Shown: one piece after another, positions 35,990 through 44,004 of the stretch
Layout: the number at the start of each line of letters is the position of its first letter
Numbering within the stretch: the stretch's first letter is position 1
Assembly: GCF_001552155.1 (NCBI RefSeq)
Contig: NZ_BCQQ01000010.1
Coordinates: 21,470 to 85,469 of the forward strand
Length of the DNA: 64,000 bases
Direction of reading: 5' to 3'
DNA from: Actinomadura formosensis NBRC 14204
GTDB lineage: Bacteria; Actinomycetota; Actinomycetes; Streptosporangiales; Streptosporangiaceae
Translations under genes and position numbers: made by a program
Notes under the pieces: model-generated
Database searches by the model: none
What the model was told of the DNA's origin: nothing
What the model saw: the letters and a program-made list of their open reading frames with translations, nothing else

Positions 35990-37227
35990 CGAGCAGGACG
36001 GGCTCCGCGGAAGACGCCGTCGACGCCGGTGATGCGCGCCGGCGCGCGGTGCGCGCCTGGGTGACCATCGTCGCGCTGTCGTTCGGCTCGTTCCTGTTCG
36101 TGACCTCTGAGACGTTGCCGATCGGGCTGCTTTCGGAACTGTCGGCCGATCTGCGGGTCAGCGAAAGCGCGGCCGGGCAGCTGGTGACGGCCTACGCGTT
36201 CTGCGTCGCCGTCGGCGCCCTCCCGCTGACGATGCTGCTGTCTCCCCTGAACCGCCGATCGTCGCTGCCGGCCGTGCTGACGGTCTTCGTCGTGGGCACC
36301 GCCCTGTCGGCATGGTCGCCGGGCTTTGAGTTCCTGCTGCTGGCCCGCACGGTGGTCGCGATGGCCCAGGCGGCGTTCTGGGCCCTGGCGGTCTCCCTCG
36401 CCGCGCGGCTGGCGCCGTCCGGCCGGCAGGGGAAGGCGATCGCCATGGTGTACGCCGGCATCTCCTTCGCCCAGCTTCTCGGCGTACCGGGAGCAGCCGC
36501 CCTCGGTCACTGGCTGGGCTGGCGCAACGCGGTGCTGGTCCTGGCGCTGGCCGGGCTGCTGACACTGCTGGTGCTGGCGGTGAGCACTCCTTCGCTGGAA
36601 GGGCAGCCCGCCGTCAGACCACGGCAGGTGGCCGGACTGGCAACGCAGGGCCACGTCAGCGCAGCGGTCATCGCCATGGGGGTCTCCTTCACGGGAGCCT
36701 ATGTGGCCTTCACTTATCTCAGCCCGCTCCTCCAGCGCATCGGCGGCGTCGAGGCCGGCATGATCTCCCTGTTCCTGCTCCTCTTCGGGATCGCGGGCGT
36801 CGCAGGCAACGCGCTGGCCGGGATGCTGGTGGACCGGCGGCTGAACTGGGCGATCTTCCTGGCCGTGGGCGGCCTGTTCGGCACGCTCGCGCTCTTCGGC
36901 CTGGCCGCGCGGTGGCTGCCCGTCGCCGTCATCTCGGTCGCCCTGTGGGGGCTGTGCGGATCGGCCATGCCGACGACCTTCACGGCATGGGCCCTCCGGC
37001 TCGCACCGGCCGACCATGAGGCGATGACCGCGCTCCTGGTGATCGCCGTGAACGCCGGCCTCGGTACCGGCGCCCTCCTCGGCGGCCGGATCCTGGCGGG
37101 GCCGGGCGCACACGCGGTCGTCTGGGGGGCCACCGCGCTGCTCGGGACAGCGCTCGTCGCCGTGACGCTCGTGATGCGGTGTGAAAGAACGCCGGGGGGC
37201 CGCTCTGCCGCGGGGCCGCATGATTGA
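35986..37227 (+). CDS. MFS exporter of the isonitrile lipopeptide operon
   Basis: A 413-residue major facilitator with twelve hydrophobic helices, of the SotB/sugar-efflux-like or Ydhp-like drug:H+ antiporter type (L-P-I-G-L-L-x-x-L-S-A-D-L, G-Q-L-V-T-A-Y-A, and a long loop near residue 195). Its ATG overlaps the NRPS stop (ATGA), so it is translated with the synthetase. The obvious role is export of the product or self-protection. A strong terminator follows. Confidence 0.88.
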   Translation: MTSRTGSAEDAVDAGDARRRAVRAWVTIVALSFGSFLFVTSETLPIGLLSELSADLRVSESAAGQLVTAYAFCVAVGALPLTMLLSPLNRRSSLPAVLTVFVVGTALSAWSPGFEFLLLARTVVAMAQAAFWALAVSLAARLAPSGRQGKAIAMVYAGISFAQLLGVPGAAALGHWLGWRNAVLVLALAGLLTLLVLAVSTPSLEGQPAVRPRQVAGLATQGHVSAAVIAMGVSFTGAYVAFTYLSPLLQRIGGVEAGMISLFLLLFGIAGVAGNALAGMLVDRRLNWAIFLAVGGLFGTLALFGLAARWLPVAVISVALWGLCGSAMPTTFTAWALRLAPADHEAMTALLVIAVNAGLGTGALLGGRILAGPGAHAVVWGATALLGTALVAVTLVMRCERTPGGRSAAGPHD

Positions 37228-37233
37228 CGGTTC

Positions 37234-37298
37234 CCCGCCGCTGCTCACCGAACACCGGGCCGGTTCCTCATGCCCGGTGTTCGGTGAGCAGCGGCGGG
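37234..37298. terminator. Bidirectional terminator, 26-bp perfect stem
   Basis: Arms at 37234-37259 and 37273-37298 are perfect reverse complements with a 13-nt loop. They lie between the end of the MFS gene and the convergent permease gene, and mark the right edge of the biosynthetic operon. Confidence 0.85.
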
Positions 37299-37302
37299 CG
37301 GA

Positions 37303-38730
37303 TCAGAGCAGGAACACGCCCATGCCGAGGACCACCGCTATCGCCACGAGGCCCTGCACGAGGGTCGCCGCGGTCTGGGCACGGTAGGCCGTCGAGATGC
37401 TCATGCCGGAGAACTGGGTGACGACCCAGAAGTAGGAGTCGTTGACGTGGCTGACCACCATGGCGCCCGCACCGATCGCCATGACCGCGAGGACCTGGCC
37501 CATGGGAATCCCGCCGAGCATGGTGTCCAGGCCGAGCGCCGGCAGCAGGGGCTGCGCCAGCGTGGAGGTGATGATGAGCGAGGCGGTGGTGCTGCCCTGC
37601 GCGGTCTTCAGCAGCGCGGCCAGCGCGAACAGCACCAGGAGCGCGAGGGGCCCGGCGACCGAGGAGCCGTCGCCGATGAGGCTCTTGACGTAGTCCGCGA
37701 TGGGCGTCTCCTTGATCACCGAACCGAACGCGCCGCCCGCTCCGGTGATCACCAGGATGATGGCGGCGTCCGACAGGCCCTCGCCCACCCAGGTCGTCAG
37801 CGTCTGCGCGTCCCAGCGCGCCGGCAGCAGGGCCAGGGCGAGGACGACACCGATCAGCAGGGCGTTGACCGGCGAGCCGAGATCGGTGAGGACGTCGCCC
37901 AGCATGCCGCTCACCAGAGTGCCGTCACCGGAGGGGAACGCCGCGACCGACCCGATCGCCATCAGCACGATCGGCACCACGATCGGCGTGAGCGCGCGGC
38001 CGAGACCGGGGATGCGCTCGAACTGGGCCTTGTACTCCTCGAACGTTTCCTCGGCCTTGTCCAGGCCGCTCTCCAGGTGCGCTGTGCGACGCAGCGCCCA
38101 GACAAGGCCGGCGCCGGCCGCGGCCAGCGAGACCGGAATGCCGAACAGGATCACCCAGATCAGGCCGTTCGCGCCGATCCCGATGTTCCCGGCGGCGGCG
38201 ATCGGGCCCGGTGTCGGGGGCACGAAGGTGTGCGAGGCGTACAGGCCGGTGGCGAGCGCGGTGCCGAGGACGACCGGGTTCTTGCCGGTCTTGCGGGCGA
38301 TCGACCGCTGCAGCGGCGAAAGGACCACATAGCCCGAGTCGCAGAAGACCGGGATCGAGACGACCCAGCCCATCAGCGACATCGCGATCGCCGGATGCCG
38401 GCGGCCGACGAGCTTGAGCACCGCGTCGGCCAGCGTGACGGCGGCGCCGGTGCGCTCCAGCACCTTGCCGATCACCGTCCCGAAGACGATCACCAGCCCG
38501 ATGCTCTTCAGGATGGTCCCGAATCCCTCGGCGATCGTCCCCCCGAGGTCGTCGACATAGGGCTTGTCGGATCCGGCGATGGCCCCGATGCCCATCGCCG
38601 CCAGCCCGAACGCGTAGGTGGACAGGACGATCGCCAGGAACGGGTGCAGCTTGAACCGGCCGCTCAGCAGGATGATCAGGCCGATGCTCGCGGCGAGCGC
38701 GAGCAGCAGGAAGGGACCGGAGGTTTCCAT
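37303..38730 (-). CDS. GntP-family gluconate/glycerate permease
   Basis: A 475-residue permease with about twelve hydrophobic helices. Family signatures include F-V-P-P-T-P-G-P-I-A-A-A, V-F-C-D-S-G-Y-V-V-L-S-P-L and T-A-Q-G-S-T-T-A-S. GntP transporters import gluconate, glycerate or related sugar acids with protons. It is third in a same-strand set with a CdaR-type regulator and a glycerate kinase, so D-glycerate or a sugar diacid product is the likely substrate. The start follows AAGGAGA. Confidence 0.92.
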   Translation of the reverse strand: METSGPFLLLALAASIGLIILLSGRFKLHPFLAIVLSTYAFGLAAMGIGAIAGSDKPYVDDLGGTIAEGFGTILKSIGLVIVFGTVIGKVLERTGAAVTLADAVLKLVGRRHPAIAMSLMGWVVSIPVFCDSGYVVLSPLQRSIARKTGKNPVVLGTALATGLYASHTFVPPTPGPIAAAGNIGIGANGLIWVILFGIPVSLAAAGAGLVWALRRTAHLESGLDKAEETFEEYKAQFERIPGLGRALTPIVVPIVLMAIGSVAAFPSGDGTLVSGMLGDVLTDLGSPVNALLIGVVLALALLPARWDAQTLTTWVGEGLSDAAIILVITGAGGAFGSVIKETPIADYVKSLIGDGSSVAGPLALLVLFALAALLKTAQGSTTASLIITSTLAQPLLPALGLDTMLGGIPMGQVLAVMAIGAGAMVVSHVNDSYFWVVTQFSGMSISTAYRAQTAATLVQGLVAIAVVLGMGVFLL

Positions 38731-38804
38731 GGGTCTCCTTGACTTTCGTCAACCGGGGGTGGGATGGCGCTGCCGCTCGGGACGGCACGCACCGTTGGGG
38801 CCGG

Positions 38805-39932
38805 TCAGGACGTGCGCAAGCGCACGACGTGCCCGGCGAGATCGGCCAGCAGGGGACCGGCCGAGCCGATCAGCTCATCGAGTGTCCGAGGGCCGTCGGC
38901 GATGCTGAACGCGGCGGTCAGCCCGAGGTCGTACAGGTCGTCCAGCGGGGGCAGGACGGAGCCCGCGAGCGCCACGACCGGCAGGCCGCGCCGCCGGGCC
39001 AGCTCGGCGACCACGGACACGACCTTGCCGCCCGCGCTCTGGCCGTCCAGCCGCCCCTCCCCGGTGATCACCAGATCGGCGTCCGCCAGCGCCGCCGGCA
39101 GTTCGACCAGGTCGGCGACCAGGACGGCGCCGCGGGCGGGTTCGCCCCCCAGCGCGGCGACCAGGCCCCCGCAGGTGCCGCCGGCCGCACCGGCTCCGGG
39201 CAGGTCGTGGACCCGGACGCCGTAGTGGTCCGCCAGGACGTCGGCGAACCGGGCGAGTGCTGCGTCCAGCTCCCGCACCTGGCCCGGGGTCGCGCCCTTC
39301 TGCGGCCCGAACACCGTGGCCGCGCCGGACGGCCCGATGAACGGATTGGTGACATCGCAGGCGACGCGGAACCGGGTCCGGCGCACCGCGTCCGGGATCC
39401 CGGAGTCGTCGATCGCGGCCACCTCGGCGAGCGCGCCGCCTCCGGGCGGCAGCGCCACGCCGTCCGCGTCGAGGAACCGCATCCCCAGCGCGCGCAGCAG
39501 ACCGGACCCGCCATCGGTGGTCGCGCTGCCGCCAAGGCAGACCAGCACGTCGCGGGCACCGCGCCCGATGGCGTCGGCGATCAGCTCACCGGTCCCGTAG
39601 GTGTCGGCCCGCGTCGCCGCCCGCTCCCCCTCGGCCAGCAGCGGCAGCCCGGACGCCGCCGCCAGCTCCACCACCGCCGACCGCCCGTCATCGGCGATCG
39701 CGTACCGGGCCTCGACCGGCCTTCCCAGCGGGTCCGCGACCGTGCGGACGATCTCGGAGCCGCCGCGGGCGCGCAGGAAGCAGTCCACCGTGCCCTCACC
39801 GCCGTCGGCCATCGGCACCGCGGTCACCGTCGCGCCGGAGACCGCGCTGTGGACGCCCGATTCCACGGCCGCGCAGACGGCGGCCGCGCTGAGGCAGCCC
39901 TTGAACGAGTCGGGTGCGACGACGATGCGCAC
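38805..39932 (-). CDS. Glycerate kinase, type 1 (GlxK/GarK family)
   Basis: A 375-residue kinase phosphorylating D-glycerate with ATP. N-terminal V-A-P-D-S-F-K-G and M-A-D-G-G-E-G-T motifs, the G-G-S-A-T-T-D-G-G loop and the late L-V-I-T-G-E-G-R-L-D-G-Q-S motif are all intact. The GTG start has AGGAGG seven bases upstream, and that Shine-Dalgarno is part of a 12-bp inverted repeat. It forms a catabolic unit with the downstream permease and upstream regulator. Confidence 0.94.
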   Translation of the reverse strand: MRIVVAPDSFKGCLSAAAVCAAVESGVHSAVSGATVTAVPMADGGEGTVDCFLRARGGSEIVRTVADPLGRPVEARYAIADDGRSAVVELAAASGLPLLAEGERAATRADTYGTGELIADAIGRGARDVLVCLGGSATTDGGSGLLRALGMRFLDADGVALPPGGGALAEVAAIDDSGIPDAVRRTRFRVACDVTNPFIGPSGAATVFGPQKGATPGQVRELDAALARFADVLADHYGVRVHDLPGAGAAGGTCGGLVAALGGEPARGAVLVADLVELPAALADADLVITGEGRLDGQSAGGKVVSVVAELARRRGLPVVALAGSVLPPLDDLYDLGLTAAFSIADGPRTLDELIGSAGPLLADLAGHVVRLRTS

Positions 39933-39940
39933 GGGTCGTC

Positions 39941-39988
39941 CTCCTATGGTCTTCGCTGGTCACAATGGGTGTGGGGAGACCATAGGAG
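39941..39988 (-). promoter_or_regulatory. Inverted repeat covering the glycerate kinase Shine-Dalgarno
   Basis: Perfect 12-bp arms CTCCTATGGTCT (39941-39952) and its complement (39977-39988) are separated by 24 bases. In the mRNA the distal arm could pair with the AGGAG ribosome site. It may instead be the DNA operator of the adjacent CdaR-type regulator. Confidence 0.5.
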
Positions 39989-40095
39989 CGGCGGGCCGGG
40001 CCGATCATCGGCTGGACGACCAAAGTCCGCCCGGTGCGGGGCCCGCATTTTTGTGCGGGCCGCCAACCGTCCCGCCGGGAGGCGCGGGACGATCG

Positions 40096-41175
40096 TCAGC
40101 GAAGGTCCGACAGGTACAGCGCGACCCGGAGCACGACCGCGTCCTCGAATCTGCGCGGATCCCGCCCGGTCAGCTCGGTGATCCGGCCGAGCCGGTAGAT
40201 CAGGGTGTTGCGGTGCACGTTCAGCTCCCGCGCGGCCTCGGTGGCATGCCGGTCGTGGGCGAAGTAGGCCGCCAGGGTCCGGCGCAGTTCGCCCGGCAGC
40301 CGCCCGAGGATGCGGTCCACGGCCGCACCGCCCACCTCGCGCGGGACCTCGGCCAGCAGGACGCTCACCTCCTCCTCGGGCAGGGTCGTCTCCGGCGGCA
40401 GCGTCCGGCGCCGCAGCGCGAGCCGGCCGAGCCGCACCTTCTCCAGCAACGCGTCGAAGTCGGTGGCGACACCGGCGTTCAGGAGACATGCGCCGGGCAG
40501 GTCCCGGCGCAGCTCCAGCAGCGGCCCGCGCAACGACGTGGCCGCCGGCGCCCCGGCGACCGCCCACAGGGTCCCGGTGACGTCGGGCGCCGCCAGCACC
40601 TGTTCCGCGGCGCGCCCCAGCTGCCGGTAGAGCAGGTCGGCGGCCCCCATCACCTCGGGGGAGGTCTCGTGTCCCAGGCGGAGCGCGAACACCGAGTACG
40701 GGGCCGCCGGCCGCACCCCGGCGAGGCGCAGGCGCTGCTGCCACTGCGCGGCGGTGAGGCGGCCCGCGAGAAGGTCGGCGACGATCTGGACGCGGGCGCG
40801 GGCGCGCCACTCGGCCTCGGCCCGCATCGCCTGCTGGGTGATCATCAGCTCGGTCATCAGGGCGACGGCGCCGGCCATGTCCCCGACCTCGCCGGGTTCC
40901 CCCGTCACGCCCACCACGCCGACGATCTCCGCGCCGATCCGGACCGGCAGGTTGACCCCGGCGCGGGTTCCTCGCATGCGGCGAGCCTCGGCGCCGGTCA
41001 CCGCGAGCGGCGTCCTGCTGCGCAGCACCTGCACCGCGCCGTCGTGCGTCTCCCCGATCCGGCTCCGGTCCCCGCTGGCGATGATCACGCCCTTGCCGTC
41101 CATCAGGTTGACGTTCCGGCCCAGCCTCCGCATGATCTCGTCCACGATCGCCTGGGCGTCGGCGCTGACGATCAC
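40096..41175 (-). CDS. cdaR: CdaR-type sugar diacid regulator
   Basis: A regulator of about 359 residues. The N-terminal diacid-recognition domain has A-Q-A-I-V-D-E-I-M-R-R-L, N-L-M-D, I-A-S-G-D-R-x-R-I-G, G-I/V-N-L-P-V and V-V-G-V-T-G-E-P. The C-terminal PucR-type HTH contains N-V-H-R-N-T-L-I-Y-R-L-G-R-I. E. coli CdaR activates glucarate, galactarate and glycerate genes in response to the diacid. I prefer the GTG at 41175 with GAGGATGG upstream; an ATG at 41223 would add 16 residues not typical of the family. It precedes glycerate kinase by about 160 bases on the same strand. Confidence 0.88.
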   Translation of the reverse strand: MIVSADAQAIVDEIMRRLGRNVNLMDGKGVIIASGDRSRIGETHDGAVQVLRSRTPLAVTGAEARRMRGTRAGVNLPVRIGAEIVGVVGVTGEPGEVGDMAGAVALMTELMITQQAMRAEAEWRARARVQIVADLLAGRLTAAQWQQRLRLAGVRPAAPYSVFALRLGHETSPEVMGAADLLYRQLGRAAEQVLAAPDVTGTLWAVAGAPAATSLRGPLLELRRDLPGACLLNAGVATDFDALLEKVRLGRLALRRRTLPPETTLPEEEVSVLLAEVPREVGGAAVDRILGRLPGELRRTLAAYFAHDRHATEAARELNVHRNTLIYRLGRITELTGRDPRRFEDAVVLRVALYLSDLR

Positions 41176-41364
41176 GACACCATCCTCAACGGCTCCCGCC
41201 ACAGGTGACCCCCAGTCCGGCATCCTGCCCGCCGACCAGCCCGATGGAGGCAGGCTAGTGTCCCGATGCCGGCGGAGCGGGTGCTACGCGGTGATCCGGT
41301 GAGCCGTTCGCGGCGGACGATGCCCCCGATGGCGAGACTCCGCCGGGTGGGCGGGCGCGGCGCT

Positions 41365-42357
41365 TCACCGGCGCGGTTGGCGGTGGGAGCGGTATCCGGC
41401 CAGGTAGTCGGGGTGGCTCCAGCGGTCCAGGAAACGCGCGGCGGCCTCGCGGCCGGCGGCGTAGAGGCGGTCGCGGGTCTGCGCGTCGAGATCGAAGTCG
41501 GTCGCCAGGACACCGTCGGTGCGGGCGAACATCGTGCGGGCCACGATGGACGGCTCGTCCATCTGCACCCGGTCGGGCGCCTCCGCCATCGTCGAGACCA
41601 GCGCCCGCCCATACCCGACGGGGCCGCGGACGGCGCGCCACTGGCGGAACACGCCGTCGGACGCCGGAGGCCCGGACAGCTTCACGCCGAACGTCGGCCA
41701 GCGGGGCTCGCGGTCCTCCCGGTCGAAGATGGTGATCGGGTAGTTGGACAGCATTCCGCCGTCCACCTGCACGCATCTGCGGCCGTCCTTGCGGCATATG
41801 CGGCGCGGGCGGAAGAAGACCGGGATGGACGCCGAGGCGCGCACGGCATCGGCCACGGACTGGTCGTCGGCGTTCAGGCCGTAACGGTGGTACTCCCATG
41901 GCAGGCGCACCATGCGCCCGCTGCTGATGTCCGAGACGACGACCACCAATGCGTACGAATGCTCGGGCGGCAGCGCGGAATCCGGGTCGTGCAGTTTGAG
42001 CTGCCCGAACGTCTCGACACCGCATTCGCGGAGCCGCGCGGAGATCCAGCGGTGCAGGGCGTCGCCCTTGTGCAGGCCGAGGGTGGTGAGGAGCGACAGG
42101 CCGCGGACGACCGCGAACCGGGATCCGTCCTGGAAGGAGCGGTAGTCCAGCGCGCGCATCACCCGGACCATCTCGGGGACCGGCATGCCGGCCGCGAGGA
42201 GCGCCCCGACGATCGCGCCCGCGGACGTCCCGGCGATACGGGCGGGCGCGCCCATCCGGTAGCCCCGCGCCTCCATTTCCGCGATCGCGCCGACCAGCGC
42301 GATTCCCTTTACTCCCCCGCCTTCCAGGACGAGGTCCGCACAGCCGTTCATGGTCAT
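41365..42357 (-). CDS. Patatin-like phospholipase
   Basis: A 330-residue patatin-fold lipase. The oxyanion loop is G13-G-G-V-K-G, the nucleophile elbow is G-T-S45-A-G, and the catalytic Asp lies in the V-D-G-G-M-L motif. There is no signal peptide, so the enzyme is probably cytoplasmic or membrane-associated. It resembles RssA-like bacterial patatins of similar length. Substrate is unknown and no neighbour suggests one. Confidence 0.9.
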   Translation of the reverse strand: MTMNGCADLVLEGGGVKGIALVGAIAEMEARGYRMGAPARIAGTSAGAIVGALLAAGMPVPEMVRVMRALDYRSFQDGSRFAVVRGLSLLTTLGLHKGDALHRWISARLRECGVETFGQLKLHDPDSALPPEHSYALVVVVSDISSGRMVRLPWEYHRYGLNADDQSVADAVRASASIPVFFRPRRICRKDGRRCVQVDGGMLSNYPITIFDREDREPRWPTFGVKLSGPPASDGVFRQWRAVRGPVGYGRALVSTMAEAPDRVQMDEPSIVARTMFARTDGVLATDFDLDAQTRDRLYAAGREAAARFLDRWSHPDYLAGYRSHRQPRR

Positions 42358-42852
42358 TTCACCTCCGCCGATGGCGCACGGTTATTCGGCAGAGGAACGA
42401 GACGACCCCCAGGCATATGTTCCGCTTGCCTTCCTACTAGATGCCCACTGCACGCCCACGGCAAAAGACCTGCCGGAAAATTCTGACGGCCGGGATGGAG
42501 ATCCACTATCACGAGTGGCCGGAGTAAACAGAAAATCATCCGCCGGGGGCACGTTCCGGCGCTCTCGGGCGGCCTGGGCACGCGGCGCCGGGGCGGCCAC
42601 GACGGCCGGTGGATCGAGGCGACCGGCGTGTCCCGGCTCGTGCTCGCACGCGGCGCACCACGCCTCGTACGGGCTCGTGCGCTGGACGGGGATCGCCGGC
42701 CGCCGAGGGCGGACGTGGACGCGGGCGGACTCAACCTCGACATCACGCTGGACGAGTGACCACAATCGGACCGCACAAAAAAACCATCCGCAATAAAGGC
42801 GAATAAGTCGGGGCAAGGTGGACGGGTCCCGCAGGTGAATGAAGGAAAAGCC
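42358..42852 (+). other. Intergenic region with a possible gene remnant
   Basis: About 500 bases separate the divergent patatin and DUF5954-like genes. No complete gene is convincing. On the forward strand a frame open from 42487 to 42759 ends in protein-like sequence (V-D-A-G-G-L-N-L-D-I-T-L-D-E-stop) but lacks a credible start, and may be the end of a decayed gene. Confidence 0.35.
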
Positions 42853-43845
42853 GTGCGCGGGATCGGGCTCTGCGGCCAAGATGCGGGCATGACCTTCGCG
42901 TTGATGCGCGGGTACGACCACATCAACGTGGCGTCCTGCCCCGATCCGGTCGCGGCGGTCCGCGACCGGGAACTCGCCGAGCGGATTCTGCGCTATCCAA
43001 AGATCTTCCCCACCGGATCCCCCGATTTCGGTCACGCGGTGCAATTCGGAGAAGAATGGCGTATCGGGTCACTGGGGGCGGACGACCCGTCCTCGGCCCG
43101 GTACGGCCTCGCCATGGACCTGCGGACGGCCGCCGCCGGCGAGCCGGACCCGGCCACCGCCGAGGCGATGCTGAGGGCGGCCGCCCGGCTCGACCCGGAG
43201 GACGGCGAGCAGCTCGCCAAGGACGAGTGGGAGATCGGCGACCGCCGGTACCGGATCATCCGGGTCACGAAGTACATCCAGTGCGGGGACCGGGTACTGG
43301 AGCCGCCCCGGTCGACCGACGCCGGCCTCGCCGGGGACGGCCTGCTGCGCGGCCACCTGATCGACCCGTCGGCGCCGTGCGGGCGGTGGGAGGCGCAACT
43401 GCGGCTGAACCTCGTCGGTTTCCTGGCGGTCGCCGAGGACGTTCCCGGCATCGTCCGGACCGAGGCGCGGCACGCGCTCCAGGCGCACCCCGGCGTCGTG
43501 CTGCTTCCGCCGACGTTCATGGTGGTGGAACTCGACGGCGACTCCTGGGGGCCGCTCGTCTGCGGGGACGATCCCGACGACGCCCGCAAGCGGCTGGCGC
43601 GGCACTTCACCGGCCTGCTGCCCCGGATGCGGAAGCTCCATGGCGATCCCCCGTCCGCCGAGGAGTGCGCCGAGTGGACGGCGATGGCGGAGGGGATTTT
43701 GGCCACGCCCGGCCACTCGTTCAGCGTCCGGGGCCGCGAGTTCCGCACCGTCCGGGTGTCGCGCATGCTGCGCCTCGGCCGCGACGGCCCGGAGGCGTCC
43801 CGCCCGTCCGACCAGGAGCGCTACGACCTCACGACGGGCCGCTGA
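42853..43845 (+). CDS. DUF5954-like conserved actinobacterial protein
   Basis: A 330-residue cytoplasmic protein that I associate with the actinobacterial DUF5954 group (Y-D-H-I-N-V, D-P-V-A-A-V-R-D-R-E-L, Y-P-K-I-F, R-Y-R-I-I-R-V). Two related halves are suggested by E-W-x-I-G-D-R-R-Y-R-I-I-R-V-T-K and G-R-E-F-R-T-V-R-V-S-R-M-L-R. I chose the GTG at 42853 because AAGGA lies six bases upstream; other in-frame starts exist at 42835, 42889 and 42904. Function is unknown. Confidence 0.7.
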   Translation: MRGIGLCGQDAGMTFALMRGYDHINVASCPDPVAAVRDRELAERILRYPKIFPTGSPDFGHAVQFGEEWRIGSLGADDPSSARYGLAMDLRTAAAGEPDPATAEAMLRAAARLDPEDGEQLAKDEWEIGDRRYRIIRVTKYIQCGDRVLEPPRSTDAGLAGDGLLRGHLIDPSAPCGRWEAQLRLNLVGFLAVAEDVPGIVRTEARHALQAHPGVVLLPPTFMVVELDGDSWGPLVCGDDPDDARKRLARHFTGLLPRMRKLHGDPPSAEECAEWTAMAEGILATPGHSFSVRGREFRTVRVSRMLRLGRDGPEASRPSDQERYDLTTGR

Positions 43846-44004
43846 AACATTCCCTTTCCCGGTGACGGGCAATAACTGACACCCTTATTTGACCAACTTC
43901 GTCACAAGTATCCGCTCTTATTTCGCATGCCCGGCGCGGGTAGGTTGAGAGGTGAATCAGGGCGTGTTCTGCGCCCGCCACCGTATCGATGGAATGGATG
44001 GATC

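Noticed and set aside
42354..43044. Minus-strand frames between the patatin and DUF5954-like genes
   Set aside because: They overlap the DUF5954-like gene start and contain no coherent domain; codon pattern is poor.
43927..44004. Earlier ATG for the NB-ARC gene
   Set aside because: The added residues are basic and not part of the family N-terminus, which begins close to the S-G-T-I-A-G signature.
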